Below are positions 8,277-16,261 of a DNA stretch of 64,000 nt, in pieces. Every line of letters begins with the position of its first letter. Within the stretch, counting starts at the first letter, position 1. Made by a program: the position numbers and the translations under genes. The stretch comes from DATBQN01 sp963755825 (GTDB lineage Bacteria; Acidobacteriota; Thermoanaerobaculia; Multivoradales; UBA5704), in contig CAVWLA010000003.1 of assembly GCA_963755825.1 (NCBI GenBank), positions 2,480,001-2,544,000 on the forward strand, written 5' to 3'. Below the pieces are notes generated by a model. The model did not search any database, was not told the DNA's origin, and worked only from the letters and a program-made list of their open reading frames with translations.

Positions 8277-9032
8277 CTAGAGGTCGTAGGTCGCCATCAC
8301 CGGCGCGTGGTCGCTGGTGCCGACATCGGCGAGCACGCGGCAGGCTGTGGCCTTGGCGGCGAGCGCCGCGCTCGCCAGCACGTAGTCGATGCGCCAGCCG
8401 ATGTTGCGCTGCCGCATGTTCCGCCACGGCGGCCACCAGGTGAAGAGGGCGTCGTTGTCGGGATCGAGGGCGCGGCCGACGTCGACCAGGCCGTGGCCGA
8501 GGATCGCCTCGATCAGCTCGCGCTCCTCCGGCCGTTGGCCGATCACCCCCGGCTTGCGCTCCTTCTCGTGCACGTCGCGGTCGGTGCGCGCGACGTTCAG
8601 GTCGCCGCAGAGGACGGCGGGCTTGCCGGCGGCGCGGAGCTCGCCGGCCCAGTCGCGGAGCGCGGCGAGGAACGCCATCTTCGCCGCGAAGTCCTTGCCG
8701 CCGTTGGGGACGTAGATCGAGGCGACGGCGAAGCCCGGCAGCTCGGCGACGACGATCCGCGTCTCGTGGTCGAAGCTCGGATGGCTGAAGCTCGGCGGCT
8801 CGGGGAAGGTGTCGCGGCGCAGGTTGAGGCTCACCCCCGAGTAGCCGCCGGCGCCGTGCCAGTAGCACCAGTAGCCGGCGAGCTCGCACACCGCCGCCGG
8901 CACCTGCGCCGGCGTCGCCTTGATCTCCTGCAGGCAGATGACGTCCGGCCGGTCGCGCTCCACCCACTCGAGGAACTGCGCTTCCCGCGCCCGGATGCCG
9001 TTGACGTTCCAGGTCGCCACGCTGATCGACAT
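8277..9032 (-). CDS. xth: Exodeoxyribonuclease III (AP endonuclease)
   Basis: The 251-residue protein belongs to the ExoIII/AP endonuclease family of base-excision repair, which nicks DNA at abasic sites and trims 3' ends. Catalytic residues are all visible when counted from the start at 9032: N9 in ATWNVNGIR, E36 in LQEIK, Y107 in YVPNG, D144 and N146 in GDLNVA, D216 in GWRIDYV, and D241-H242 in SDHAPV. The length is close to the 250-270 residues normal for the bacterial enzyme. An ATG four codons further upstream (9044) is an alternative start; neither has a clear ribosome site. It stands alone, convergent with the DUF3187 gene. Confidence 0.93.
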   Translation of the reverse strand: MSISVATWNVNGIRAREAQFLEWVERDRPDVICLQEIKATPAQVPAAVCELAGYWCYWHGAGGYSGVSLNLRRDTFPEPPSFSHPSFDHETRIVVAELPGFAVASIYVPNGGKDFAAKMAFLAALRDWAGELRAAGKPAVLCGDLNVARTDRDVHEKERKPGVIGQRPEERELIEAILGHGLVDVGRALDPDNDALFTWWPPWRNMRQRNIGWRIDYVLASAALAAKATACRVLADVGTSDHAPVMATYDL

Positions 9033-9116
9033 GGCCGCGATCATAGCGCGCGGGCTGTCGCCCCGGGCACGCCGCGGGGCCTCGCTGCCGCCGTCGCCCG
9101 GTCTGCCGCGGGGTGT

Positions 9117-11633
9117 CTAGAAATCGCCGCGCCGCGCCGCCGCGGCGTCCGCCACCAGGGCGCTCGCGGCGGCGAAGTCGATGGGCGGCGCGAAGAGGTG
9201 GCCCTGGCCGTACTCGCAGCCGATGGCGGCGAGCTTGGCGAGCTGGCCGCGGGTCTGCACCCCTTCGCCCACCACCTCCATGTGCAGCTGGTGGGCGAGG
9301 TGGACGATCGCCTCGACGATCGCCACGTTGCTCGCCGTCTCCTCGATGCGGGCGACGAAGGAGCGGTCGATCTTCAGGATGTCGATCGGGAAGCGGTGCA
9401 GGTAGTTGAGCGACGAGTAGCCCTTGCCGAAGTCGTCGAGGTAGAGCTTCACCCCCAGCTCCTTCAGCCGCTTGAAGCGGCTGCTGGCGAGCTGCGCCTG
9501 GCGGATGATCACCCCCTCGGTGATCTCGAGGCCGAGGAGCGCCGGATCGAGGCCGGAGTCGGCGAGCGCGCGCTCGACGAGCTCGAAGAGGTCGGTCTGG
9601 AAGAACTGCCGGTTCGAGAGGTTGACCGAGACGGTGAGCGGGCGGTCGCCGGCATGGACGGCGAGCTCGCGCACCTGCCTGCAGGCCTCGTTCATCACCA
9701 GGCGCCCGAGCGGCACGATGAGGCCGGTCTCCTCGGCGACGGGGAGGAAGTCGTCCGGCGCCAGGAGGCCGCGCTGCGGGTGCTGCCAGCGCACCAGCGC
9801 CTCGAAGCCCACCACCTGGCCGCCGCGGACCGCCACGAAGGGCTGGAAGAGGACGCGCAGCTCGCCGCGCTCGATGCCCCGCCGCAGGTCGGCCTCCACC
9901 TGCAGCCGCGCCAGCACCGAGCGGTGCATGCGGCGGTTGAAGACGACGTGGCAGGCGCGCCCCGAGGCCTTGGCGCGGTACATCGCGGTGTCGGCGTCGC
10001 GCAGCAGGTCCGCCGGGTGCTGGTGCTCGGCGGTCGCGATGGCGATGCCGATCGAGGCGGTGACGAAGACCTCGTGGCCGGAGAGGTCGAGCGGCGTCGC
10101 CAGCTGCTCCTGGATGCGCTCGGCGATGCGCACGACGTCGGCCGCGTCGCGGCTACCGGCGAGGAGGACGGTGAACTCGTCGCCGCCGACCCGCGCGATG
10201 AGGTCGACCGGCCGCACCGTGGCGGTGAGCGTGGCGGCGATCCACACCAGCAGCTCGTCGCCCGCCGGGTGGCCGAGCGAGTCGTTGACGATCTTGAAGC
10301 GGTCGACGTCGAGGAAGAGGACCGCCGCGATCTCCCCCGGCCGGGCGCGCGCGGTCGCCATCGCCTGCCCCAGGCGGTCCATGAAGAGGGCGCGGTTGGG
10401 GAGACCGGTGAGCTCGTCGTGGAAGGCGTCGTGGAGGAGCTTCTCCTCGGCCCGCCGGCGGTCGGTGACGTCGCGCGAGTTGAAGACGATGCCGGCGACC
10501 GCCGGGTCGGCGAGGAGGTTGGCGCCGGTCGACTCGATCACCCGCCAGCTGCCGTCGGCGTGCGCCGAGCGGTACTCGAGGGTCACCAGGCCTTCGGGGT
10601 GCTCGGCGAGGTGGAGGAGGGCGTCCTCGAGCTGCGGCCGGTCGTCGGGGTGAACCAGCGCGAGCATGCTGGTCGCCGGCTCGGCGCTGGCGGCGCGGCC
10701 GAGGACCCGCTGGTGCGACGGGCTCTCGTAGCGCACCGTGCCGTCGGCGGCGAGCACGGCGATGAGATCGGTGGCGTTCTGCACCAGCGCCCGGAAGCGC
10801 TCCTCGGACTCGCGCTGCGCCCGCTCGACCCGCTTGCGCTCGGCGATGTCGCGGGCGAAGGCGCAGTAGAACTCGCGGCCGGCGTACTCCAGATGGTTGA
10901 TCGTCACCTCGACGGGGAAGAGCTCGCCGGAGCGGTGGCGGTGCTCGGTCTCGAAGGTCACCGCGCCGGCGGCGTCGACGGTCGCGATGAGCGAGGCGAA
11001 GAGCTCCCGCGAGTAGGAGGGGGCGATGTCCGCCAGGCTCTTCGCCAGGAGCTCGCGGCGCGACATGCCGAGCGAGCTGCAGGCCGCCTCGTTGGCATAG
11101 AAGAAGCGGCCGTCGGGGGCGACCCAGAAGACCGCGTCGGCGGCGCGGTCGAGGGTGAACTGGGTGAGGCGGAGCGCCCGCGCCGCCTCCTCGGCGCGCG
11201 TCGTCCGCTGCGCCGCCAGGGCGAGGCGGAGGGCGAGGGCGGCGGCGTCGTCCCAGGGCGGCGTCAGGATGTCGTCGGCGCCGGCGTCGACCAGCGCGGC
11301 GAGCGATTCCATCACCGGGCCGCCGGGGCCGCGCGGACCGCAGGAGGGCTCGGAGTCGATGGCGACGAGGAGCGCCGCACCGGCGGTCTCCGCCCGCGCA
11401 CGGGCGCGGCGGCAGAGCGCGGCGCCCGCCGCGGCGTCGGCGCAGGCGATGACGAGGATCGCCTCGGCGTCGGCCGCGAGGCCGGCCGTTGCCGCCGCGG
11501 GCTGGCTGGTCTTGGCGAGAAGGGCGGCGGCTTCAGGCTCGCCGGCGCGCGTCACCTGGTGGCCGCAGGCCGCCAGGACCGGCGCCAGGCGCGCCGCCAC
11601 GACAGCATCCTGTTCGACCAGCAGCACGCGCAT
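9117..11633 (-). CDS. PAS-PAS-GGDEF-EAL cyclic-di-GMP signalling protein with N-terminal receiver-like domain
   Basis: The 838-residue soluble protein begins with a CheY-like segment (residues 1-140, MRVLLVEQDAVVAARLAPVL) that lacks an obvious phosphoacceptor Asp in its usual setting and may be a pseudo-receiver. Two PAS domains follow (about 155-275 and 280-395), then a diguanylate cyclase domain with intact GGDEF (483-487) and an RxxD inhibitory site (R474-D477), then a phosphodiesterase domain with intact EAL (611-613), N670, E702, DDFG (732-735) and KIDRSF. Both active sites look competent, so the protein could either make or degrade c-di-GMP depending on its sensor state. It lies 63 bases downstream of the ECF42 group on the same strand. 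Confidence 0.93.
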   Translation of the reverse strand: MRVLLVEQDAVVAARLAPVLAACGHQVTRAGEPEAAALLAKTSQPAAATAGLAADAEAILVIACADAAAGAALCRRARARAETAGAALLVAIDSEPSCGPRGPGGPVMESLAALVDAGADDILTPPWDDAAALALRLALAAQRTTRAEEAARALRLTQFTLDRAADAVFWVAPDGRFFYANEAACSSLGMSRRELLAKSLADIAPSYSRELFASLIATVDAAGAVTFETEHRHRSGELFPVEVTINHLEYAGREFYCAFARDIAERKRVERAQRESEERFRALVQNATDLIAVLAADGTVRYESPSHQRVLGRAASAEPATSMLALVHPDDRPQLEDALLHLAEHPEGLVTLEYRSAHADGSWRVIESTGANLLADPAVAGIVFNSRDVTDRRRAEEKLLHDAFHDELTGLPNRALFMDRLGQAMATARARPGEIAAVLFLDVDRFKIVNDSLGHPAGDELLVWIAATLTATVRPVDLIARVGGDEFTVLLAGSRDAADVVRIAERIQEQLATPLDLSGHEVFVTASIGIAIATAEHQHPADLLRDADTAMYRAKASGRACHVVFNRRMHRSVLARLQVEADLRRGIERGELRVLFQPFVAVRGGQVVGFEALVRWQHPQRGLLAPDDFLPVAEETGLIVPLGRLVMNEACRQVRELAVHAGDRPLTVSVNLSNRQFFQTDLFELVERALADSGLDPALLGLEITEGVIIRQAQLASSRFKRLKELGVKLYLDDFGKGYSSLNYLHRFPIDILKIDRSFVARIEETASNVAIVEAIVHLAHQLHMEVVGEGVQTRGQLAKLAAIGCEYGQGHLFAPPIDFAAASALVADAAAARRGDF

Positions 11634-11696
11634 CGACCTGCCTCGTACGCCCGGTGACGGGACGTGAAAAGTATATCGCCAGCACTGAAATGAGGC

Positions 11697-12140
11697 TCAG
11701 TGGTAGAGATTCCGGCGCTCGGGCGCCGGCAGGCCCGGTGCCGCGAAGTCGCCGTGGACGCGCGCCCAGGCGAGCCGGGCGCCCACCCCTCCCTGCCACA
11801 CGGTCGCCGTGCGCGTCCCTGCCGCACCCGCCCGCCGCTCCTCGATCCGCTCTTGTTGCGGATCTACTAACCAATACAACGTGTCGGAGGAGAGCTCGAA
11901 GCGGACACCCACCGGCCGGCCGGGCCGCGCCGCCGTGAGATCGGCGAGCGCCGTGGCGGCCGCCTCCGGCGCCAGCGCGCCGTGCGGCTCGATGGCGAAG
12001 CCCGGCGGCGGCGCCGCGACGACCCCGGCGAGCTCCTGGCGCTGCGGCGCGGTCGCCAGCTGGGCGAGGAAGAAGCGGCCGAAGACGAAGAGCGCGGCGA
12101 GCGCCGCGACGGTGCCGAGGATGACGCGGCCGGCCCTCAC
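11697..12140 (-). CDS. Small membrane-anchored protein of unknown function in the ECF42 operon
   Basis: This 147-residue protein starts at a GTG (12140) that overlaps the stop of the ECF42 sigma gene in a GTGA arrangement, so the two are translationally coupled. Residues 7-27 form one hydrophobic helix (ILGTVAALAALFVFG), giving a single-pass or signal-anchored topology with a periplasmic domain of about 115 residues that includes VRFELSSDTLYWLVD. I do not recognise the domain. Its position suggests a partner or target of the ECF42 system, although classical ECF42 sigma factors are regulated by their own C-terminal extension and not by an anti-sigma factor. Confidence 0.7.
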   Translation of the reverse strand: MRAGRVILGTVAALAALFVFGRFFLAQLATAPQRQELAGVVAAPPPGFAIEPHGALAPEAAATALADLTAARPGRPVGVRFELSSDTLYWLVDPQQERIEERRAGAAGTRTATVWQGGVGARLAWARVHGDFAAPGLPAPERRNLYH

Positions 12141-13561
12141 GGCGCCACCTCCGCCAGGCGGCGGGCCAGGAACCGCCGCTCGGCCGCGTTGGAGGCGAGG
12201 TCGAGGGCGCGCCGATAGGCCGCCGCCGCCTCCGCCGGCCGGCGCAGGCGGCGGAGCAGGTCGGCGCGCGCCGCCGGCAGCAGGTGGTAGCCGTCGAGCT
12301 CGCCGCCGGCCTCGAGGGCGTCGAGCAGACCGAGGCCCGCCGCCGGACCCTCGACCTCGGCGACGGCGACGGCGCGGTTGAGCGCCACCACCGGCGACGG
12401 CTGGACGCGGGCGAGGAGGCCGTAGAGGGCGGCGATCTCCCGCCAGTCGGTGCTCGCCGCGGTCGCCGCCTCGGCGTGGCAGGCGGCGATCGCCGCCTGC
12501 AGCGCGTAGGGGCCGGGGAGGCCGCGCCCGCCCGCGGCGAGCGCCGAGCGGACGAGGGCGATCCCCTCGGCGATCTGGCCGCGGTCCCAGCGCGCGCGGT
12601 CCTGGTCCTCGAGCAGCACGATCTCGCCGGCGTCGTCGATGCGCGTGGCGCGCCGCGTGTCGTGGAGGAGCATGAGGGCGAGGAGCCCCTGGGCCTCGGG
12701 CGACTCCGGCAGCAGCTCGACGACGAGGCGGCCGAGCCGGATGGCCTCGGCCGAGAGATCGGCGCGCAGCAGCTCAGCCCCGGCGGTCGCCGCATATCCC
12801 TCGTTGAAAACCAGGTAGATGGCGCAGAGCACCGCCGTCAGCCGCGCCGGCAGGTGCTCGGCATCGGGCACCTGATAGGGGATGCGGGCGGCGCGGATCT
12901 TCCGCTTGGCGCGCACCAGGCGCTGCGCGAGGGTCGGCACCGGCAGCAAAAAGGCGCGGGCGATCTCCTCGGTCGACAGGCCGCAGAGCGTGTGGAGGGT
13001 GAGCGCCACCTGCGACTCGGGGGCGATCGCCGGATGGCAGCAGGTGAAGATCAGCCGCAGGCGGTCGTCGGCGAGCTCGCTCGGCCAGTCGGCGATCTCC
13101 TGCGGCGGCGCCGCGGTGGGGAGGCCGTGCGCCAGCTCGGGCAGCTTGGCGGCGAAGCTGGCGCGCCGCCGCATCTGGTCGAGGGCCTTGTGGCGGGCGG
13201 TCGACACCAGCCAGGCGCAGGGGTTCGCCGGCATGCCGGCGCCCGGCCAGGCGGCGAGCGCGGCGGTCCAGGCCTCCTGCAGCATCTCCTCGGCGAGGTC
13301 GAAATCGCCGCCGAGGAGGCGGATCAGGGTCGCCAGGGCCCGCGGCGAGAGGGTGCGGAAGCTCGCCTCGATCAGCGGATCGATCGGAGTGTTCGGAATG
13401 GGTCGAATGGGCGGAGTGAGCGGATCGGTGGCGCGACCCGTCGGCTCGGCCGGCCGGCCAATCGATTGCTCGGCTCGAGGATGAGCTGCTGAATGCACTA
13501 GGGGATGCGGAGCCGGTGGCGGCGTCGCCGGTGCGGTGGTTGCGTCGACCTCTCTCGCCAT
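12137..13561 (-). CDS. ECF42-group sigma factor with C-terminal DUF6596/TPR-like extension
   Basis: The ORF encodes up to 474 residues. Region 2 (about 65-135, AEEMLQEAWTAAL and TARHKALDQMRRR) and region 4 (about 180-225) are followed by a roughly 235-residue extension with the DUF6596 signatures DDRLRLIFTCCHPA and IYLVFNEGYAA, then TPR-like helices. This architecture and the adjacent DGPF protein define the ECF42 group, in which the C-terminal extension is needed for activity in the cases studied. The first 60 residues are Pro/Ala-rich and unlike the family, so the true start may be downstream (for example a GTG near residue 22). The ATG at 13561 directly abuts a hairpin and has no visible ribosome site. 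Confidence 0.9.
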   Translation of the reverse strand: MAREVDATTAPATPPPAPHPLVHSAAHPRAEQSIGRPAEPTGRATDPLTPPIRPIPNTPIDPLIEASFRTLSPRALATLIRLLGGDFDLAEEMLQEAWTAALAAWPGAGMPANPCAWLVSTARHKALDQMRRRASFAAKLPELAHGLPTAAPPQEIADWPSELADDRLRLIFTCCHPAIAPESQVALTLHTLCGLSTEEIARAFLLPVPTLAQRLVRAKRKIRAARIPYQVPDAEHLPARLTAVLCAIYLVFNEGYAATAGAELLRADLSAEAIRLGRLVVELLPESPEAQGLLALMLLHDTRRATRIDDAGEIVLLEDQDRARWDRGQIAEGIALVRSALAAGGRGLPGPYALQAAIAACHAEAATAASTDWREIAALYGLLARVQPSPVVALNRAVAVAEVEGPAAGLGLLDALEAGGELDGYHLLPAARADLLRRLRRPAEAAAAYRRALDLASNAAERRFLARRLAEVAP

Positions 13562-13598
13562 GGCCGCCCTGTGGAGGCGAGTATTCCACAGGGCGGCC
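13562..13598 (-). other. Perfect 14-bp hairpin abutting the ECF42 sigma start codon
   Basis: Arms 13562-13575 (GGCCGCCCTGTGGA) and 13585-13598 are exactly complementary around a 9-base loop. On the minus-strand transcript the structure falls between the DGPF stop and the annotated sigma ATG, with no bases between stem and ATG, so it would hide any ribosome site. No U-tract follows, so it is not a standard terminator; it could be an attenuator, a processing signal or a stabiliser of the upstream DGPF message. Confidence 0.75.
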
Positions 13599-13611
13599 CG
13601 ACCGCGAGCGC

Positions 13612-13962
13612 TCAGCCCATCGACATGATCGGGCGCACCTCGATCATCCCCATGCGGGCGCTGGGGATGCGCGCGGCGATGCCGATCGCCTCGTCGAGAT
13701 CCTTGGCCTCGACGAGGTAGTAGCCGCCGAGCTGCTCGCGGGTCTCGGCGAACGGTCCGTCGGTCGTCAGCGTCTTGCCGTCGCGCACCTTGACCGTCGT
13801 CGCGGTGGCAACCGGCTGCAGCGGGTTGCCGCCCTTGTAGTGGCCGCTCTCGCGGATCTCGTTGGTGAAGGTCCCGTAGTCCTTCATCATGACGCCCATC
13901 TGGGCCTCCGACAGCGCGGACCAGTCGCTCTCGCGGTCGTAGATCAGCAGCAGGTATTGCAT
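13612..13962 (-). CDS. DGPF/YCII-domain protein paired with the ECF42 sigma factor
   Basis: The 116-residue protein has the dimeric alpha-beta barrel YCII fold with the diagnostic motif DGPFAETREQLGGYYLVEA near its centre. DGPF proteins are the conserved neighbours and main regulatory targets of ECF42 sigma factors; their biochemical role is unknown, with a YciI-like hydrolase or small-ligand function proposed. The start at 13962 has AAGGAGA upstream at good spacing, in preference to a longer frame reaching 14004. It is the first gene of the minus-strand unit DGPF, ECF42, membrane protein, and carries an ECF42-type promoter 49 bases upstream. Confidence 0.92.
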   Translation of the reverse strand: MQYLLLIYDRESDWSALSEAQMGVMMKDYGTFTNEIRESGHYKGGNPLQPVATATTVKVRDGKTLTTDGPFAETREQLGGYYLVEAKDLDEAIGIAARIPSARMGMIEVRPIMSMG

Positions 13963-14010
13963 GGCTCGTCTCTCCTTGTGGTTGAAGGTTGATCTCGTTT
14001 CCATACCCTA

Positions 14011-14037
14011 GTCGAACGGGGAGGCGGACAATCGACA
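14011..14037 (-). promoter_or_regulatory. Predicted ECF42-dependent promoter
   Basis: On the minus strand TGTCGA (14037-14032) is followed after 17 bases by CGAC (14014-14011). ECF42 promoters characterised in Streptomyces carry TGTCGA in the -35 region and CGA/TC-type -10 elements, so this matches what is known of the group. The start of transcription would be near 14004, giving a leader of about 42 bases before the DGPF start. It implies that the sigma factor drives its own operon. Confidence 0.65.
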
Positions 14038-14095
14038 GCGCGGTGAAAGATCGTCTTCGACGGTCCGGGCTCGCCGCCGCAACCCGCCCTCCGCC

Positions 14096-15160
14096 TCAGC
14101 TCGAGCTCTCTCGGCGGCGGCCCGGCGCGGCGTCGCCGCCGGCCGCGGCCGGCGAGCGGAGCAGCTCCTCCGCCAGCCGCGCCATCGAGCGCGGCGACGA
14201 GCCCTCGGCGTTGTTGTTGACCGTCAGCAGCGCCTCGCCGCCGCCCGCCGTCACCTCGCGGATCAGCCCGGCGAGGGCGCGCCGGGTCGGCGGGTCCTCG
14301 GCCATCAGGTGGTCGAAGGGGGCGAAGCGGCGGCCGGCGTCGGCATAGGTCTCGCCGCGCCCGAGGAGCCAGCGGACGACGAGCCTCGCCGGCGCTCCAG
14401 TCCGGCGGCCCCAGCCGGTCAGCTCGGCCTGCGTCATCACGTCCGGCATGCGCGGGTGGGCGTTGACGCAGTGCACGGCTCCCGCCGCGGCGAGCGCCTG
14501 CGCGTAGCGCCGGCCGAGGAGCTCCCGGTTGCGCAGCTCGACGGCGTAGAGCGGGCCGCGCGGCAGGGCGGCGAGGAAGGCGTGGAGCTCGGCGGCAAAG
14601 CCCTCGGGCGACCCCAGGTCCTGGGGCGCGAACTGGAAGAGCAGGGCGCCGCCCTTCTCGCCGAGCCCCTCGACGTACGGCGCCACCACCTCCGCCGCCG
14701 CGTAGGCGGCGTCGAGGAAGAGCGGGTTCGGCCGTCCCTGCTCGCGGCCGTAGCGCGGGCGGTCGGGCCAGCGGCCGAGGGTGAGCGCCTCGTGCGCCTT
14801 GACGAGGAAGCGGAAGTCGTCCGGCACCTGCGCCGCGTCATGGGCGAGCTCGGCGGCGGGGACCGGCGCGTAGTGGGTGCGGTCGATCCCCACGGCGCGG
14901 AAGAGCGGGTGGCGGGCGAGGGCGGCGAGCCCCTCCTTGGCGAGGCGGCTCTCCGCGTACCGACGGTCGTAGACCAGCTCCGCCCAGCCGGGGAACGACC
15001 ACGACGACGGCCCCATCCGGAAGCCCGCCGGCAAGCCCCGCCCGAGCGCCGCGACCTCGGCGGGAACCGCCGCCGCCCCCACCCCCTTCGCCCGCGGCGG
15101 CGGCGGCGCCGTGCCGCCGCCGAAGAGATCGAGCTGATCGGTGGCGCTCCGCTTCCCCAC
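14096..15160 (-). CDS. DUF72 family protein
   Basis: The 354-residue protein has the DUF72 (YecE-like) TIM-barrel pattern: an early GPSSWSFPGW segment in the place of the family's GTSGWSYPHW, HPLFRAVGIDRTHYAPV, then KAHEALTL, LLFQFAPQDLG and the late TVNNNAEG. The function of DUF72 proteins is unknown. An N-terminal piece containing QLDLFGG and a Pro/Ala-rich linker precedes the barrel. The start is uncertain: GTG at 15160 was chosen because coding character begins there, while the frame stays open to a GTG at 15220. It is downstream of nothing obvious and followed by the ECF42 promoter region. Confidence 0.85.
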   Translation of the reverse strand: MGKRSATDQLDLFGGGTAPPPPRAKGVGAAAVPAEVAALGRGLPAGFRMGPSSWSFPGWAELVYDRRYAESRLAKEGLAALARHPLFRAVGIDRTHYAPVPAAELAHDAAQVPDDFRFLVKAHEALTLGRWPDRPRYGREQGRPNPLFLDAAYAAAEVVAPYVEGLGEKGGALLFQFAPQDLGSPEGFAAELHAFLAALPRGPLYAVELRNRELLGRRYAQALAAAGAVHCVNAHPRMPDVMTQAELTGWGRRTGAPARLVVRWLLGRGETYADAGRRFAPFDHLMAEDPPTRRALAGLIREVTAGGGEALLTVNNNAEGSSPRSMARLAEELLRSPAAAGGDAAPGRRRESSS

Positions 15161-15256
15161 GGCGAGAATCCTACTGCGCCCGTCGCGTCGAGGCACCATT
15201 TCAAGGCATGAAGAGGCCACCGCCAGGCGGTGGCGATCACCCGGTCGAGTCGAGAG

Positions 15257-15802
15257 CTATGTCGCCGGCTCGCTCCTCTCCGCCATCCGCTGGTTGAGCG
15301 CCGCCGACGCGCCGCGGGGGACGGAGAGAGTGTGCCAGGCGGCGCCGCGGAGGTGCTTGGCGAGGAGGACGATCTGTCCGGTGTGGTAGGCGAGATGGCC
15401 GAAGGCGCGCTCGAGCGCCTGGATCATCGAGTGCGGCTCGCGGCGGATGGTGACCGTCCTCTCGAGGTCGGCGGGGACGAGGGCGTCGACGGCGGCGAAG
15501 AGCGTCGTCCAGCCCGACTCCCAGTTGGCCAGCAGATCGGCGCGGGTGGTGCCGGGGGCGACGACGAACTCGGCATCGCGGTCGCGGTCCGGCTTCTCGC
15601 CGTCGCTGGTCAGGAAGTCGCGGAAGCGCGAGCGGAGATTGCCGCCGACGTGCTGCATGAGGACCGCGAGACTGTTGGCCTCGGGGTCGAGGCAGGCGAA
15701 GAGCTCCTCCTCGGAGACCTGGGCGAGCGCGCGGTCCGCCAGGCCCTTCAGCTTGCGCAGCTCGGCTGCCGTGTGGGCGAGATAGTGCTCGGCGAGATCC
15801 AT
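15257..15802 (-). CDS. DinB-like DUF1572 family protein
   Basis: The 181-residue protein is a four-helix bundle of the DinB/YfiT metal-binding superfamily, DUF1572 branch. The three likely metal-binding histidines sit in LAVLMQHVGGNLRSRFRDF and AFGHLAYHTGQIVLLAKHL. Members of the superfamily include thiol-dependent transferases, but DUF1572 proteins are uncharacterised. The start at 15802 has a strong GAGGAGGAGG ribosome site 4-12 bases upstream, whereas the frame upstream of it runs through the repeat array and is not coding. Confidence 0.88.
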   Translation of the reverse strand: MDLAEHYLAHTAAELRKLKGLADRALAQVSEEELFACLDPEANSLAVLMQHVGGNLRSRFRDFLTSDGEKPDRDRDAEFVVAPGTTRADLLANWESGWTTLFAAVDALVPADLERTVTIRREPHSMIQALERAFGHLAYHTGQIVLLAKHLRGAAWHTLSVPRGASAALNQRMAERSEPAT

Positions 15803-15880
15803 CGTCCTCCTCCTCGCCACGAAGGATATCGCGCCGCGCCGGAAGGAGCGCCGCCTCGCCTCGCCTCTGTGCCGCCTGGA

Positions 15881-16120
15881 ACCCCAAAGGGGCGTCCTCT
15901 TCTCCTCTCCGGCGACTGGATCGGCGAAGGATCGCTCTCTTCTCCATCGCAGCCGGCGGAGAGAGGAAGGATCGATTTCTTCCTCTCTCCGGTGGCTGCA
16001 ATCTGGAAGGACCGGAGTCTTCCTCATCGCAGCGAATGGTTCGAGGAAGGATCGACGCCTTCCTCATTGCAGCGAATGTTTCGAGGAAGAATCGAATTCT
16101 TCCTCGAAGCGTCCGATCCT
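15881..16120. repeat. 40-bp tandem array of hairpin-forming units
   Basis: The 460-base gap between the DinB-like and ABC exporter genes holds six units in exact 40-base phase (units begin at 15881, 15921, 15961, 16001, 16041, 16081). Most units carry GGAAGGATCGA followed by CTTCCTC, forming a hairpin, and several continue with ATCGCAGCGAATG. Stems vary but stay paired: 9-bp arms in the 15961 unit, GAGGAAGG/CCTTCCTC in the 16041 unit and GAGGAAGAAT/ATTCTTCCTC in the 16081 unit. The flanks 15803-15880 and 16121-16261 show nothing further. The array lies in the promoter/leader region of the exporter. Confidence 0.85.
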
Positions 16121-16261
16121 TCCTCTCCGCGTGCGGTTCTTCGTCATCGGCGCCAAGCCTTCAGGTCTTCCCGCGCTCCTTCCGCTCGGCGGCCACGCCT
16201 TCCGCTCTCGGGGTTCCACATCCACGGCCCCCGTCCGCTTTGCGATAGCCTTCGCGGCGCG

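Noticed and set aside
15881..16120. CRISPR array
   Set aside because: Units are 40-bp tandem hairpins without unique spacers, and there are no cas genes.
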